Part shown: in pieces, positions 49,801 through 57,300 of the stretch
Layout: every line of letters starts with the position of its first letter
Numbering within the stretch: position 1 is the first letter of the stretch
Origin: a virus
Length of the DNA: 64,000 nt
Virus record (IMG/VR): IMGVR_UViG_3300007760_000001
Coordinates: 62,001 to 126,000 of that record
Direction: 5' to 3' (one strand)
Program-made: the position numbers and the translations under genes
Notes under the pieces: generated by a model
What the model saw: only the letters and a program-made list of their open reading frames with translations
What the model was told of the DNA's origin: nothing
Database searches by the model: none

Positions 49801-50888
49801 CCCAACCGCTTATCAAGCCACTCATAAACACCTTTCTTGACTCCGATGCGGAACCGTCCAGGTGGTGAAATCCCTAAGAAGTTCACATGAAGCGGAGCTT
49901 CGTGACTCAAGATCGCTTTGAATGTGCCGTGATCTGAATCGTATTCGGGGTCGAGGCTGATTGCTACAGGTCGAGGAATCGGCAAAGCCACTCGGCCCAT
50001 GTAGTCGGCGGTGTCCCCTTTCCAAGCCACACGGGGCATCCAAAGATCGTCCGAAGCGGCGGAAGTTGGGGGAGTGACGACAAAGGACCGATTGTTGGAA
50101 CCTCTAACGGGAACCAGCCGTGCGGTCTTCGCTTTTAATATGGTGATAGCTTTGAAAAAGCGTTTGTTGGAAGTGCTGGTCGTCTCGAAATACTCGTCGA
50201 GAGTCTTCGGGCCTTCCAAATCAATAATAGTGTTGTCTCGGATACTTTTGATACGAAACAACTCGTATCGAGCCGTACCGAGATGCTTTTCGGTCTCTAC
50301 ATGCCCTCTCTCTGGAAGGGTGGGGGGCTTGGAGACTTTCTTTGTAGTGGGGTCGTAAAGAGGACCGCCAGGATCGGTAACTACAATCCAATAAGGGTGG
50401 TTTTCCACATCGTCTGACTTAAGGCCATAAATGTTGCTAATTGCCGTGCTAAATTCCAAACGGCGGGGGCCAGTAACTGCCCACTGGTGTTGCGCCAACT
50501 CTGCGTTTTTAAGAGTTGGTCCATGCACCTCAAAGCTAACGGGGTGGCCTACAAGGGATAGCCCTAAATCCCCTTGGGCATTTGTGTTCCAAGCATACGG
50601 AACAAAGTTGATCTCTGGATAACCTCGCCGCCCCAAACGATTGTCAAAGCCGCTAATCGGTGCGGGAATATCAGCTTGGGTCGGTAATTTACCGTGTCCT
50701 AAGGTGTAGGATGCCGCCCAACTACCAGCGAAATCCTTTACTGCTTCTGCTGCTCGAATTGCTCTTGGAGGCACAGAGTCTTGACGACCAAACAATTCTT
50801 GCCAAGGCTGGCGTAATTGATCCGTGTCAGCGGCCTCTGCGAGCAACTTTCGCAAGCGATTTAATAGATCGTTCGTGCCCGTGGCCAT
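37851..50888 (-). CDS. giant virion structural protein, 4345 aa
   Basis: One uninterrupted 13-kb gene. The start is the ATG at 50888 with GGAG eight bases upstream; a TTG three bases earlier is less likely. Most of the protein is Gly/Pro/Ser/Asp-rich and beta-like, as in tail fibres or baseplate proteins, with no recognised enzymatic motif. Between about residues 3340 and 3760 the character changes: a long hydrophobic helical segment (about 3340-3400, including IVAMIVGPMLTALMDLAAAL), a charged coiled coil (about 3410-3613, with LLNDQITLLNDQL heptads), and a second hydrophobic helical segment (about 3713-3755, YELVWLVVAFIEKLMDIL). The last ~580 residues are beta-like again. It could be a very long fibre, tape-measure-like or membrane-contacting protein. 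Confidence 0.75.
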   Translation of the reverse strand: MATGTNDLLNRLRKLLAEAADTDQLRQPWQELFGRQDSVPPRAIRAAEAVKDFAGSWAASYTLGHGKLPTQADIPAPISGFDNRLGRRGYPEINFVPYAWNTNAQGDLGLSLVGHPVSFEVHGPTLKNAELAQHQWAVTGPRRLEFSTAISNIYGLKSDDVENHPYWIVVTDPGGPLYDPTTKKVSKPPTLPERGHVETEKHLGTARYELFRIKSIRDNTIIDLEGPKTLDEYFETTSTSNKRFFKAITILKAKTARLVPVRGSNNRSFVVTPPTSAASDDLWMPRVAWKGDTADYMGRVALPIPRPVAISLDPEYDSDHGTFKAILSHEAPLHVNFLGISPPGRFRIGVKKGVYEWLDKRLGGGDPKTTIIHISEVNLDKEGLPAVCPTAKRALGYFEAVKIGRTKSKGYFVELRHHNTVDPETGVPFFLANPNHELRTQGPGVGELHCTAHDGIDSLHGPGVNFDADALDSARLTGLIDPKEVGRSLKVHGTNDVPGGGSSARADRAIPNTQKYTDPGSLLDLGFRMVLFPSDKSKAERPDYERPLASRELILDPDLDETQYVDIDYASGVVKFSHTPKPGGDIALDKAGRPLLWAAFVPYSMEGGQRGSSVRMTGGDLHSANLGYPNPTQRDVFSSKKMLRHLPKVKDYSWGDTLTVLRGSFEVGSFPETGHLTLAMQPSGLPYLDTQDHHPLSDLHIYYDGIKWGPEEISFRQIYFQVGVGPFSTIGPNTITLNQDTGVFFRHRGDLDHRFDTTYGSSARTDVVRLAYGNVTYNFDGSMTVMPTAVAGPAEELRAFFPLGDLGDGKTSEISRFHFDAKTQRWSTDDPPWMPSGHLPAPDQTHEIGIEVSRGRMYTNWESSPASGVQWRRVAGLIEDIGVQPKVGSPVPNGFSIALRNTNTGDWNALELFESHEQDGIANLLSAVVEGATVSSVVITQNIPAKGQRFGYALKRDMVTIGSTDKRRAEAASNPLWWATATSDGVLTWKDISDHLNTGTPAGRYGLRTLTGANRNVVDFDSDPVHKQKVLTATGRQIQALPETPYLVSKLEFPVEIKTALRFLIDLRSADPRTPTAWIHYEMVIPKPVHPVTCTNPIELADYLNKTGLYSDVATSQNPSTLVALGKANFLQDILTPSENPELQNTTTVTTTAGPLTLDAVKYEHQLIFTARNDHRHPAEAGDQVALLCGGRGVALNIESELGGMNASNASELHRKAAPFHNVLLEVRPASSDGKERESLVHFLGGTFEHQSGKSRCGLFYGDNSYVSGPEEYPTSVNTGSWDHHSLTLRGNVQELGFERSGTRPLGRYAGSFPITSFRRSGKGYLFDVKFPTGGMSDWFNDQSLMGAVGLGLDVHVVGGVSKTQRPFTDPNATTVGEANFLGRTGGIAYDHPASGWAGRWSWPWDRPEILPEGRHGKDAGITNIYMTFGVEEFNENSFGRALFDPYPISHTSFLLETKPVDRSEWQLPETVWSDIAFGDIVSFGSVTKGNQAIECSIEGRVLAKHKTSPHLYVLAGPRNSTSLVRGAGVTAGFDPTAITSPDQVLPLSSFGSLWGTLTTSVSIVPSPLGGTHAAVAHLVHNRNMDVSVKDQGLSGGTSTTPSSVLVGAGRVSLFSSMGALEPTGLALHNVIHGYRPDSLAPQDFSQSSVYLEAGAFTTTLGGMAKASFKTTASVLSSDGGLDTQGYWTDRKRKNTAVASTHGISNEAPRVGGVGGIRISGDAHLWLRNVRPLRSRYATAFPRSGGEISGRFDVSAGHLPSKLTTLAPDGVVIQETTIQIALTGADLLALRGAAGGDWVADWLGDPVTGISAAGHAALSTGQLGYHVGQMGLASQPPILMPSLVGSYLRLSDEPITSNTKISPPSFGTNSEKWSTGLFRIVSAPVLTNTRPLSDAPNMHQPLGRPSGRDDALSPGRQRESQVVATLLIRIEGFKRKNLDDFKPAKLSSFAPVTPSPIGDDWQLAGDGLFWGVFRDRLGAHAIMTADVVDPGGSPTGAPMSLRGLTLDPQLVAGKSSLSAELIPLLASYQHPASHNTEGYAADSGNAPLFEQTGCELLGVHDQVGRFGQHFSRAFFAVNDAAFMGEDEEYNVQTVPFSARMVVLADSAGLLDGAASDNAKGEFVVDPETGRVNHLGYPRRLGPGVIMDGGLGLVQATAFRATPRSRQVESIGQMTVWGRGAWPFYNGLKPADVGVELPSTFNTAEFHGELSVANPQGRIVFESPWAAQGLAANMLAAEAASQVYSGPAVSGNMALDMLTVYTAASGSTAGISVIHGNYSGSREFKSRAIQKSLGLGISDTLFPHISSGLVFRTPGTAVYERAFRSLDATGMNPYRKSRVGSHNRSGIAGMGIPVQGEVLLLPQGPTGRGEFRANQNLMGDPTKHASGGGITPTDIPLYEFVNATISSIYVEDGVGGLPPSATLPNARLDISPFGFNASAVFQADSVFGAGQFSNPANTNAPCLSIFDRGHYTHFGQPGAISQAYRHAISREDPGFFNKDTALVQMRLLDGMVVEDTTNGTFYTVGATGRFQNLKNASTSLGILGDGVRSPTNGSLVAQSVRKVPYFNPIDPLTPFIRYAAPEVVYDISENFDPDVDREPFSEKGLANGFGDRVDRRFVRRPLSGHNMRITPNVEFVPVLGPRGVSGGLSEPAYWRFETGRTGDYWVKTALQGDAVFYDLNHRFVAPSPETGEGDVGRMLYVCGTHTYAHTGWYTIIDVVEDWQVVDRADLRDGRGLYVHPEHTAKVKSVALLRKYNCDDSQRVPLSMKPKGTRSDDHTGWFPLRPRAPYVSSISDRHTNCGDQMGHFGLCRRSTPVVHGDQEWLLPSYDNLYLNFHLAGEVNQPAPYGGAFDGFGQNPLLFSTSISKADMVLAGVCGDNTDWPTAAPVALTSELAANFLNGRSESNGVLFLETVFPGINAGNGFVVWNVKGDVLSAHYDLAALESIGLSESYPVYDRVVGGSACFQVHWRTRRDVAQVGVPTGALAPYLPYTSPESISYDVYDGPHVVGFSKDIGHSCGVDRSVGDRNNALPMPYIGYLSQDPAGIYNPNTTEDTDLVFPLMPVQSAARGLRWVFSHPLSEENAGSYVHLTRPHIHRFGSILDSQRIAGQTTEMQIDSTWTSGHQRALDVQKNKGRLDLRTDIFRINRCPTTTKLLLGGDCETFFPEFSNNRYLAATVKGDDTGFSRPIMYAPLGVHGSWPDTDEPSVLGETGGVHFPVRYALQPIAREKIITVSPSSAKSSTVMSRGRSELSTGSVQGPQGVGPGLAIGMPGTLTAPETSFAMEPWQLVSRTDMTRFDSMNVLEKIITQSKGYISPTGGYYDSRVEINNANFDMKPIANVLAEVAAEGAILAAEMIQLVGDIVAMIVGPMLTALMDLAAALLQLLTEFFNLIVADQLLKACLADPVSANYHILVAELEDLKGDKQEVLSWIDYLKTKKDALELYLKKADEDLVAATKLVFQITAELTATTADASTVTAQISAIDTILANLATLIAAEDTIIDNLETMIQAIEDDLQTNYDWNSDHEADHYANDMTVWTLLQDRKAHQQDLQKHVHVRNMMLADKMEKEQEKLELMEHLTLLNDQITLLNDQLADATTAQALAENDFNRLKNKFKHTDWSDHSNDMYALGDWDFVFPAMLGQFESPALDDYCYSSMLDVASRWATDISNDLANKAAQVAAEAAAVIHGGNTLEFLLNAFESTTISADQAIEIAYAKLLVLENIIYELVWLVVAFIEKLMDILKLVLEVFMEGLLGLGGWSAPNPEWLTPIDSTYMWSPAGEWWQLYQPAWASNGPGADHPPPTLKVDLTEAFTQAIAPGSGLNSPHPGRAPRGVRLNRLWVNFGVWGNDPAATSGLGGDRRPWETPGYLPSLETNTAMGADVLDPQYMAFNLILEIPGSQARVWDANDGSDFAKSSGNSGFPFGGRAPTASTTHNSNSLTRHDPHQQRFPGGTIVVPLYCNREAGDMMPNTMERFVTVGPKPSIVARKSYEFNAPVRNPTPDWSGGFYEYGFGTASERPDDLSYFDPNTLAGSGSMGLSGHLHSWDIPDLWLAIPAHMQDANKGLFVNSYNPVLWGGMDFARWKDDATELDGVFSHAKYSRVQASVFPRQSRTGGGLRSAFTSGLIPHGKAFSGFYPQSLSAATLTGLTVAHSGTMPPPPTAEAGSYAESNLEAGYSCPHGFTIALTPVGDFYHEPMGEVGSGLLARLPIHPRKATEQPGNPKLDYNDPRLRVGRYGRQLETLEAVPIESSEMLRQMRVGNWLELILERYGIPAASGSMLPPGARVYLEVAVGPGNASNNNSLGGNLQGTLGAGAWVGNIKLSFDVETADGTAWTTDVNVLGDEEG

Positions 50889-50919
50889 CAATCAATCTCC
50901 ATGCTTCTGTGAAAGGCGG

Positions 50920-50925
50920 GGTATA
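50920..50925 (-). promoter_or_regulatory. candidate -10 box (TATACC)
   Basis: The minus strand reads TTGCCTATACCCCGCC about 32 bases upstream of the giant gene start, in the 51-base gap after the 1134-aa gene. It belongs to the same C-rich TATA series as those at 8150, 28737 and 36594. Confidence 0.25.
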
Positions 50926-50939
50926 GGCAACGCATTGGA

Positions 50940-53900
50940 TTACTTCACTCCCGCTACACGTATGCCGCACAAGCCTTGAAGATGTTGTGGGGGAGCGGTT
51001 GGCCCACCCATTTCAAAGTTCAGATATTTACCGCCACCTTGATACATGATCACCTTCACCAAAATTACCGCCCCATTTAGACCCTCAAACAACTGCGCTG
51101 GGGGTCCGAGGTTGCACCTTACCGTGCATCTATTGATCCCCATCTTCGGCATCGGGGTCAGATCCTTTGTCTCTGGCCCGACAACCATACAACCAGCACC
51201 ATCAGCAAAGGGGTCTTGCTTTGATGGGCCTTCACCATCTCTTCGCCCAATATCCATCCAAGAGGTCAAACCCGGAACCTTGATAAGAATCGCCAGTTCG
51301 GGGCTGCCCGGTTCTGGTGCCTCCCATTTGAACTGCTCAAGGTTCAGACCACGAATTTCCAAATCTACTAAAGAAGCCCCGACCGCATCATGACCAAGAC
51401 CGAAGGCCCGTACCCAACTCCGACCTATACTTATATGGTCAGCCATATCCGCCGCCTCAATGCCGCTGTAATCACAAGCGGAATTTTGAGTCGGTAAGTA
51501 GTTCTTGGTGTAGTCGTGTTGGGGGTAGATCAAAATCCCGCTGGTTGGCGTAGGATCTGTCACACCAAACTTAATGAATGGGTTTCGATCTGGCCAACCT
51601 GCAACTTGAAGCTCAAGCCGTTGGGCCGCTTCAGTTAGGGGCACCGTATGGGATTTGGATGTCAGCCAATGAATTGCGTCCCAAGCTGTACCGTGAACAT
51701 CTTCAAGTCGAATAGGAACATGGAGGTTGGTAATTACGCCATGAGGGAGTCCTGGCCCACACAAAGTTTCAGTATCTTTTAGTCCTAACGGCAAGCTGCC
51801 ATCAGGAGCTTTGAAATCGCTACGGTAGCGGTATGTTTCATCGAGAAAGAGTTCCTTAGGGTCTTTAGCCCCATGCCAAAGATCCTCATGGGTGGTGGGA
51901 TCGGCAGGGGTGGAAAACCAGATGTCCGTTAGGTTGCTGTATCTTACGGGGTTGGGGCGATCCTTACTGTGATCTGACCCGTGCCAGAGCAAAGTGGCAT
52001 CTTTAAGACCCTCACCGTAATTATAGATACGGATACCTAAATCAAAGAAATGGTCGTGATGGTTCATATGCCGACCATGATTAAGAGGGCGGCGAAAGAA
52101 CGCTCGTAAAGAAGCATCTTGTGAAAACTTCGGGAGCGTGTCCCCATCAAAATACAGAGCGGGGTCGTCAATCTGTTCGAGCAACATTTGGGCTACCGTA
52201 TCCTCAACGGGAACGGGAAAGGATGCGTTATCGGATAAGAGGTGTCCTGTACCGAAATGGATGCGACCTCTTCGGAAATTGATTTCTTGCTGAAACGCTT
52301 CGGCTGGCTCTCCTCCCCCTACCGTAGCAACAGTGGTATCCGCAGCGGGAGTGAACGCCGAAGTTCCCAAAAACGCAGGGAACATATTGCCCATGTATAA
52401 GGCATCCCCTGTGATAGCCGATTCGCCATACCCATCCTTACCGTCATGCGTCAGGAAAGAAGTCTCAAATAGGCCATATACGGGAGGTGTGGCATCGTGG
52501 TCTGGGGCCTTTAGAGTAACAACCAGCCCTTCAGCCCGTAAACCCGTCGTATAGTTTTGCTCATAGCCAGCAGACAGAGCGTACTCAATCCCGCTTACGG
52601 CCATCACCTCTCCGACCTCCCAAGAGACCTGCGCTATATCATGTTGTCCTTCCCCATCTACAATCGGAGGTACGGGGTGTTTACAGAACTCGCTGTCCTT
52701 ATCTCCAAGGACATCCTCGTAAACATTGGATCGAAGCACATGGTAACAAGAGGAATGGACAGGATCGGTTGAAGCCCGAACCTTGTTCCACACAGATCCG
52801 AGATGGCTCCAATCAACCAGATTGGCACTATACATCTTGTCCTGCGTAGGCATTTCAAGATCCCGCACCATCTCCTCGAAGTAAGCCTCTTTCTTGAAGT
52901 GGATTAGGACATAGTGACCGCAATCTCGTGGGTCATATTCAAGGAGAGTGTCGTCAGGGAGAAGGAACTGGTGGCGGTAGCGAGCTACCTGATAGGTCCA
53001 GTAGTCTTTGGCAAAGGATCTAAAGTCCCCTGCGTGTTCAAGATCAGTACCGGGATCGAGCGCAGCGATTGAGGGCTTCTCGTAAAACCGATAAAGCTCT
53101 TCGGGCGGAGTCCAAGGCAAGCCGTGGGGTTTGGTGTAATCAACTAAGTAAGGCAACCGATAACGGAAAAAGTTGCCCTTATGCCCACCACCACGAGCAA
53201 TTTTAGAACCGCCAAGAATCGGGATGCCGTCAGGGATCAATTCGATGCCCGCATTAGGGTCTGTGCCAAGACGAACTTGACCAGCAGCCGGTGCTCCTTG
53301 GCTTCCGTCTCCATCAAAATCATAGAATTCGTTTGGAAGGTCGTTCCCGTGAAGATCCCTGCCCATATGGATCTCAAACAAGTTGTACTGACCTGTGGCC
53401 CGTCCGGGGAATGTAAAGGGGTCGTAGGAGTGGGGGGCGCAATCGCCTCCGTGCTCACCGAGCCAGAAAATACCACCCGGATACCCATCGCACTTATCAA
53501 GGATGCCTTGGCCAAGATTCAAAGCGGCCAAGACTCGAAGTTTGAAGTCTTCGGGGTGGTGAAGGTGTGCGAATTCCCCATTCGGCTCAAACCGAATCAG
53601 GGCAAGGGTTCCACGGTCGGCGGGGAACACAACTCCAGAAACGACAACTTCCTTACCTCCCTCTGGCCCACTGGAAGGAATGATCTCGTGGGTCATGGAA
53701 AGGCGGTTGTTCTCGGAGTTTTCATCCTTTTCTCTAACAAAGGCTCCAGCGTGAGCCTTGCCAACACCGCCACCAAGATAGGAGCCGTCTTCTACATTGA
53801 AGATCGGGTCGGTGTAAGGGTCGTTGCCCTTGGGCAAGAACTCTGTCGCCCCTCTCGGAGATCGCCAGAAGTAAGGGTAGATTTCAAGGCCCGTATCGGG

Positions 53901-54344
53901 GTCAGGAATTGGATCTCCATCAGGCCCCGGAACTTGGTAGTCCAACCAACACCAATCTCCAGAGAGAATGTGGTGGGATCGAAGGAACCAAGTGGCATCG
54001 TCGAGCTTTAGAATCCCCCAATCAGGGATACTTGTCGTTTGAAAATAATGAAGGCTATGGCCCACAGTTGGGGGCCGGGGGGGTACGAGAGCAGCGAGTT
54101 CATCCAGCACACCCTCAACATTAGAGGCATCATAGATTTTGGGTACATCATCGACTGAAACTGAAGATGCTGGATGAGCATCATGCTCATCGATAATATG
54201 CTGCACCATGCCAGCACCCGCACCACCAGCGGCGGGAGCACCTGGTTCACCAGATCCCGGAATAAAGGCGTTAACCTCAACGCTGTCGGAGGCGGCCAAT
54301 CCGTGTCCGACCTTAATCGTTGCTGGGTCTATCTTTCGTGGCAT
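50940..54344 (-). CDS. virion structural protein with DAH-type module, 1134 aa
   Basis: A large beta-rich protein. The N-terminus has a Gly/Ala/Pro linker (GSGEPGAPAAGGAGAG), then HIIDEHDAHPASSVSVDD and NVEGVLDELAALVP. This DAH...ASSV...NVxxxLDEL pattern is one I associate with phage fibre and appendage proteins. The following ~1000 residues contain many His/Asp/Trp-rich stretches (HHILSGDWCWLDYQV, HHDHFFDLGIRIYNYGEG) with no enzymatic signature I can name. The start follows the upstream stop by one base (TAAGATG), so it is coupled to the 1143-aa gene. Confidence 0.7.
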   Translation of the reverse strand: MPRKIDPATIKVGHGLAASDSVEVNAFIPGSGEPGAPAAGGAGAGMVQHIIDEHDAHPASSVSVDDVPKIYDASNVEGVLDELAALVPPRPPTVGHSLHYFQTTSIPDWGILKLDDATWFLRSHHILSGDWCWLDYQVPGPDGDPIPDPDTGLEIYPYFWRSPRGATEFLPKGNDPYTDPIFNVEDGSYLGGGVGKAHAGAFVREKDENSENNRLSMTHEIIPSSGPEGGKEVVVSGVVFPADRGTLALIRFEPNGEFAHLHHPEDFKLRVLAALNLGQGILDKCDGYPGGIFWLGEHGGDCAPHSYDPFTFPGRATGQYNLFEIHMGRDLHGNDLPNEFYDFDGDGSQGAPAAGQVRLGTDPNAGIELIPDGIPILGGSKIARGGGHKGNFFRYRLPYLVDYTKPHGLPWTPPEELYRFYEKPSIAALDPGTDLEHAGDFRSFAKDYWTYQVARYRHQFLLPDDTLLEYDPRDCGHYVLIHFKKEAYFEEMVRDLEMPTQDKMYSANLVDWSHLGSVWNKVRASTDPVHSSCYHVLRSNVYEDVLGDKDSEFCKHPVPPIVDGEGQHDIAQVSWEVGEVMAVSGIEYALSAGYEQNYTTGLRAEGLVVTLKAPDHDATPPVYGLFETSFLTHDGKDGYGESAITGDALYMGNMFPAFLGTSAFTPAADTTVATVGGGEPAEAFQQEINFRRGRIHFGTGHLLSDNASFPVPVEDTVAQMLLEQIDDPALYFDGDTLPKFSQDASLRAFFRRPLNHGRHMNHHDHFFDLGIRIYNYGEGLKDATLLWHGSDHSKDRPNPVRYSNLTDIWFSTPADPTTHEDLWHGAKDPKELFLDETYRYRSDFKAPDGSLPLGLKDTETLCGPGLPHGVITNLHVPIRLEDVHGTAWDAIHWLTSKSHTVPLTEAAQRLELQVAGWPDRNPFIKFGVTDPTPTSGILIYPQHDYTKNYLPTQNSACDYSGIEAADMADHISIGRSWVRAFGLGHDAVGASLVDLEIRGLNLEQFKWEAPEPGSPELAILIKVPGLTSWMDIGRRDGEGPSKQDPFADGAGCMVVGPETKDLTPMPKMGINRCTVRCNLGPPAQLFEGLNGAVILVKVIMYQGGGKYLNFEMGGPTAPPQHLQGLCGIRVAGVK

Positions 54345-54345
54345 C

Positions 54346-57300
54346 TTAATCCCCCACCGTCATGAGCATGTCTTTGGTTCGGTAAACTGCCGCACAAGTT
54401 TGGGTGTCCGACTCACTAAAGCGAACAGTGTTGTCGTCGTCGCACTCACCAAAGCGGCAAAAAACGATCATCAACAACTCTCCTTTTCGGAACAAACGGC
54501 AGTCTTGTAGCGACCTTGCCAAGACGGGGTAAAAAACTTTGTGCCTCACAACCCCTGAATGGCTCTGTGAGAGCACGGTGGGGCGATAAGAAGCATCATC
54601 TGCAAAGGGATAGACGGCTCGGAACTCTTGATCCGCAAAGGGCGGATGTTCCAAGCTACCCAAGCTCAAGGGGGTAGTCTTATCCATTGGTACAAAAGGG
54701 TGTAGGGCTAATAGGCCCGTTGTGGCATCGAAATCATCAACCGAGGAGACCGTTGAGGCACAGAAATGCCACTCGTGGGGGTGAGAATCACCCAATTCAT
54801 CGCTGGTCACGGTTGGGATCTGATCTAAAGGAGCCACATAAGGGAACCCAAGTTCCAGTGACCCCATACCAATCTGACCCGTCCAAACCTCATTAGAAAT
54901 CGCCATAACCTCTACTTCGAGGTTGGTCGGTAAGGGGCCAGCACCCCCCGCTTCAAGGTGGAAATCGCCCTCTTTTACACCACAAGTTTGAGGCGCATTG
55001 GTTCGATAGTAGATGCTGACTTGATAACCATTGTCCCCATCCCCCCAGTTTGAAATGGGGTCTTGGGAGTAATAAGTCACTTCACAAAGGGTCTGCTCGC
55101 CTACCAGCGCATCTCCCGACTTTAGTCGAACGATGCGGGAAGATGACCCAAACTCGGTTCCAGGGTCGCCCACACCGCCCACATGGGCCTCATAAACATC
55201 GTTGGTAATGGTGTCTTCAATCTCAACCACATAGTTCTTGTCTCCCCATAATCTTCGGGGGGTCCGAACCATCTGACGAGTGTTAGATACAAGCGTGTCT
55301 TTAATGGGATCAAACGGCTCCGCTCCGGGGGCGCAATCCTCACCACAGTTTACAACCATCTCAACGGCAACCTCTCGGAAGCCTTCTCGGAACCTTGGAG
55401 CTAATGGCTTTTCCATCTCCAAAGGTTGTGTGGCTGGATTTGGGTTGTTCTCAATCAACTCTCCATACGGGTAAACCGTTTCGGATGTTGGGTTCACAAG
55501 ACGGTCGGGAGTCTCGGTTAGGCCCACACCAAGCGGGTAACTGATCTCAACCTCTAAAAAGATTCGCCGTGGAGAACCGTTGTCCCCCACTACCCCATCC
55601 CCAACAATCGGGTATTCGGCAACATCAAGGCCCCCCGTTGCTTGAGAATGGTTAGCGTCTAAAGACACTGTTACATGGTGGCTCCCAACGCCCGTGACCG
55701 TAGCGACTTGGGTAGATTGATCGATGGCTGTCTTGTAGTTTCCATCATCATGCCAAATGCCTAAAACATCGGTGATTTCTGTGCCGGGGGGCATAGCGTC
55801 TGCCACAGTTTTGACATAGCCGTGCATCGTGGGGTCGGGTGACCAGTTTTCCAAAGTGGTCGCATCCAACTCTGTTAGGTCAAGATGAAGCTCATCGCCT
55901 TCATACCACTTTGTAGTTCCAACCATTTTGGTGACATATTTACCCGCATTTACGGCTACATCATCGTCAGTAAAGAACTCTACAACCATCCGTTCAACGA
56001 CAGGTTGTGTCCCAAACCTCCGTGCAACATGGTCAAATTCTCGGATGAACTCACCAAACTCGGTGTCGCCAGAGTATAGGTTTGCCCCGGCACTATCCCA
56101 ATCCCGACCGATCTCGTTGCATACAAGGTATTGGGTCGAAACATCGCCTGACTCCCCACCTAAAGTGTTTCGGGAGGTGGCATCGATAGCCCAAGTGAAG
56201 AACTGGCCGTCAAGTAAGTGTTGGATCTGTCTGCGAAGTTCGGCGGATAAGTCTGCTCCCGTAGGGAGACTGTGCTTGCGAAGATCAAGGATGTCCCAAT
56301 CTTCAATCACATCACAGAAGGCACCGTCTGGACGATCTGAATGTCCAGCGGGGATGCTGCCCATAATCGCATTTCCACCACCGCCACCACCGCCATAAAC
56401 TAAACCAGCGTGGTTCCAAGGCAGTGCGCCGTTTGTGTTGTTCAAGGGGTCAAACCCTGTGCCAGAACCCTCTCCTCCCGACTCACCTATGTAAGCGTTG
56501 CTGCGACGAAATACGAAACAGATTGGAATTGCATATACGAAACCGTCTACGGCTCCGAGGTCAAGAGCGGATTGTTCAGAGCCATCGCCCGCAATCCATA
56601 GCCCACTATCTTTACGTTGGTATGCAAGAGCACTGGAAGGAGTAGGCCCAACAGGGTCTACACTCTCACCGTCTGCTCGAAGGAAGCGGTAGTTGCTTAC
56701 AGGGGCCGCCATAGCCCCCTGTGCCAGTACATCGGGTCCACTGAACCCGTCACACTCAGTCTTATGGTTGACCGCCTCTGTGGAGCCTGTGGCTCGAATG
56801 CGGTATTGAACTTGAACTCGTTGGGTGGACTCTGCTGCAACCGCAAGGTCTCGAATATCATCGTCCAAGTGGACGGCTTCGGGAGACTGTGTGTTTCCGT
56901 GGCGGTAGAGCGTGTCCTGTGAAGGTTTGTTTGGAGTATCCATACCGCCCGAAAGCTGACATTTTCCAGCTACGGGAGGGGTGTGTGGTGTGATGGCGGC
57001 TGCGTTGACGGTGGTGAACTCGTAATAACAATCGTTACCCAAATCACCTGTGACAGTGGAACGGAGATAAACGATGTCGGCTGTACCTGAGGCGTTGAAC
57101 CCTACGATGGGATCAATGGCATCTCGAAGGCTCGCCGCAACTTGATTGACGTTCCAGGCTCCGCCCATTCCGTCATCTAACTGAAAATCAACCCCCGCTT
57201 CGAGGGTGGTAGAAGCTCCAACACTATCGGTGAGAGTGATTGTGTCACCGTTCACAAGATTGTGGTTGCCGTCCACATCTATCGCATTGATCTGAATCCA

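Noticed and set aside
53181-54011. 276-aa plus-strand ORF inside the 1134-aa structural gene
   Set aside because: It is antisense to a clear large structural gene; the protein has no coherent features.
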